A stretch of 64,000 nucleotides of DNA, taken from positions 124,001 through 188,000 of the forward strand of contig NZ_JAYXIH010000002.1 in the NCBI RefSeq assembly GCF_036016755.1, written 5' to 3'. Of this stretch, positions 62,517 through 64,000 are shown one piece after another. How positions within the stretch are numbered: position 1 is the stretch's first letter; every line of letters starts with the position of its first letter. The notes beneath the pieces were generated by a model. It saw only the letters and a list, made by a program, of their open reading frames with translations. It ran no database searches and was not told the DNA's origin. A program made the translations under genes and the position numbers. This DNA comes from Aurantimonas coralicida_A. GTDB lineage: Bacteria > Pseudomonadota > Alphaproteobacteria > Rhizobiales > Rhizobiaceae.

Positions 62517-62672
62517 CGACGGCCCGTTATCTTTCAACTGGTCGCCCGAGGCGATAGAGGGGGGCCGCCAGCGGGTCAAGGCACTGGCCGACCGGGCCGC
62601 CCGGCCGCGACAGGGTGCCCAATCCAGCTTGGCCAACCCATAAAAATCCTGTCATCCGTCGTTGCCGACATC

Positions 62673-62701
62673 TTGACATCGCGTCGCTCGCCACCCTATC
62701 T
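62673..62701 (+). promoter_or_regulatory. sigma70-type promoter of groESL
   Basis: TTGACA (62673-62678), 17 bases, CTATCT (62696-62701): a near-perfect alphaproteobacterial housekeeping promoter. The expected transcription start falls just before the CIRCE element at 62711. Confidence 0.85.
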
Positions 62702-62710
62702 GCCTCGTCG

Positions 62711-62737
62711 TTAGCACTCTCCATTGGTGAGTGCCAA
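62711..62737 (+). promoter_or_regulatory. CIRCE element (HrcA operator)
   Basis: TTAGCACTC (62711-62719), nine bases, GAGTGCCAA (62729-62737). It matches the CIRCE consensus TTAGCACTC-N9-GAGTGCTAA except for one base in the right arm. HrcA bound here represses groESL until heat shock. Confidence 0.93.
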
Positions 62738-62800
62738 ATTCTTCGAGCCGGGTCCCGTTCTGGGTCCGGCCGTATTCGTTCAACGAAGGGTTCAACGAAC

Positions 62801-63097
62801 ATGGCAGCTGTGAATTTCCGTCCCCTGCACGATCGCGTCGTCGTACGCCGGGTGGAATCCGAAGCCAAGACCGCTGGCGGGATCATCATTCCGGATACGG
62901 CGAAGGAAAAGCCCCAGGAAGGCGAGATCATCGCGGTCGGCTCCGGCGCGCGTGACGAGTCCGGCAAGGTCGTTCCGCTCGACGTCAAGTCCGGCGACCG
63001 TATTCTCTTCGGCAAATGGTCGGGCACCGAGGTCAAGCTGAACGGCGAAGACCTTCTGATCATGAAGGAATCCGACATCATGGGTATCGTCGGCTGA
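62801..63097 (+). CDS. groES: Co-chaperonin GroES
   Basis: 98-residue lid of the GroEL folding chamber. RPLHDRVVVRRVESEAKTAGG at the start, the mobile loop near residues 20-30, and KYSGTEVK-like FGKWSGTEVKL toward the C-terminus. The ATG at 62801 has GAAGGG upstream. groEL follows after 97 bases. Confidence 0.97.
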   Translation: MAAVNFRPLHDRVVVRRVESEAKTAGGIIIPDTAKEKPQEGEIIAVGSGARDESGKVVPLDVKSGDRILFGKWSGTEVKLNGEDLLIMKESDIMGIVG

Positions 63098-63194
63098 AGA
63101 CGAGCGACGGCTCCTGAGCCGACGTTCCACAACGACATTCCAAGAAACTTCAAACGGCGCGGCCTTCGATGGCGCGCCCGGGAGAATTAAGACC

Positions 63195-64000
<806 letters not shown>

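Overview
The window is high-GC chromosomal DNA with the gene content and order of an alphaproteobacterium of the order Hyphomicrobiales (Rhizobiales). The main indications are the pmbA/cysQ-like/DUF4170/DUF374/waaA/lpxK block facing DUF2093 and mutL, the glgP-glgC-glgA-pgm-glgX cluster, a GGAAC-N17-CGTT type (EcfG) stress promoter, a CIRCE element before groESL and a rhizobial-type intergenic palindrome. Family or genus cannot be decided from the sequence alone. I found no rRNA, tRNA, IS element, prophage or CRISPR array.

Layout. 1-572: no gene, but several strong hairpins. 573-6088 (minus): type 2 isopentenyl-diphosphate isomerase, a HerA-like ATPase, a higBA toxin-antitoxin pair, a D-lyxose isomerase family protein and glycerate 2-kinase. 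6307-8868 (plus): a bd-type quinol oxidase (cydA, cydB) with a 45-residue third subunit. 8869-11617 (minus): UdgX and its partner radical SAM protein. 11791-15681 (minus): a small-large-medium operon for a form II CO-dehydrogenase-like molybdenum hydroxylase. 16245-24529 (plus): tamA and a greatly enlarged tamB. 24709-26518: a small stress-type protein and an aldehyde dehydrogenase. 26776-37527: pgi-glgP-glgC-glgA-pgm-glgX, closed by a clear terminator. 37654-39846: mutL and DUF2093. 39867-45450 (minus): the lipid A/Kdo block. 45575-49320 (plus): a Kef-type antiporter, a VOC protein and topoisomerase IB. 49334-55368 (minus): rluB, rsmD, two M16 peptidase-type proteins and a patatin. 55568-62516: tadA, a lipoprotein, ileS, a small membrane protein, ribF and a HAD phosphatase. 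62673-64000: promoter, CIRCE, groES and the start of groEL.

How the parts work together. The glycogen block covers interconversion of fructose-6-P and glucose-6-P (Pgi), glucose-1-P (Pgm), ADP-glucose (GlgC), chain synthesis (GlgA), phosphorolysis (GlgP) and debranching (GlgX), but no branching enzyme is present here. The envelope genes (WaaA, LpxK, a DUF374 acyltransferase, TamAB, a lipoprotein, patatin) make a large share of the window.

The most unusual feature is TamB: eight evenly spaced copies of a 101-residue unit, exactly 303 bp apart, add about 800 residues to an otherwise normal-sized protein. Other points of interest are two predicted general-stress (EcfG) promoters, the UdgX/radical SAM pair, the lone HerA-like ATPase with an extra C-terminal domain, and the hairpin-rich noncoding left end.
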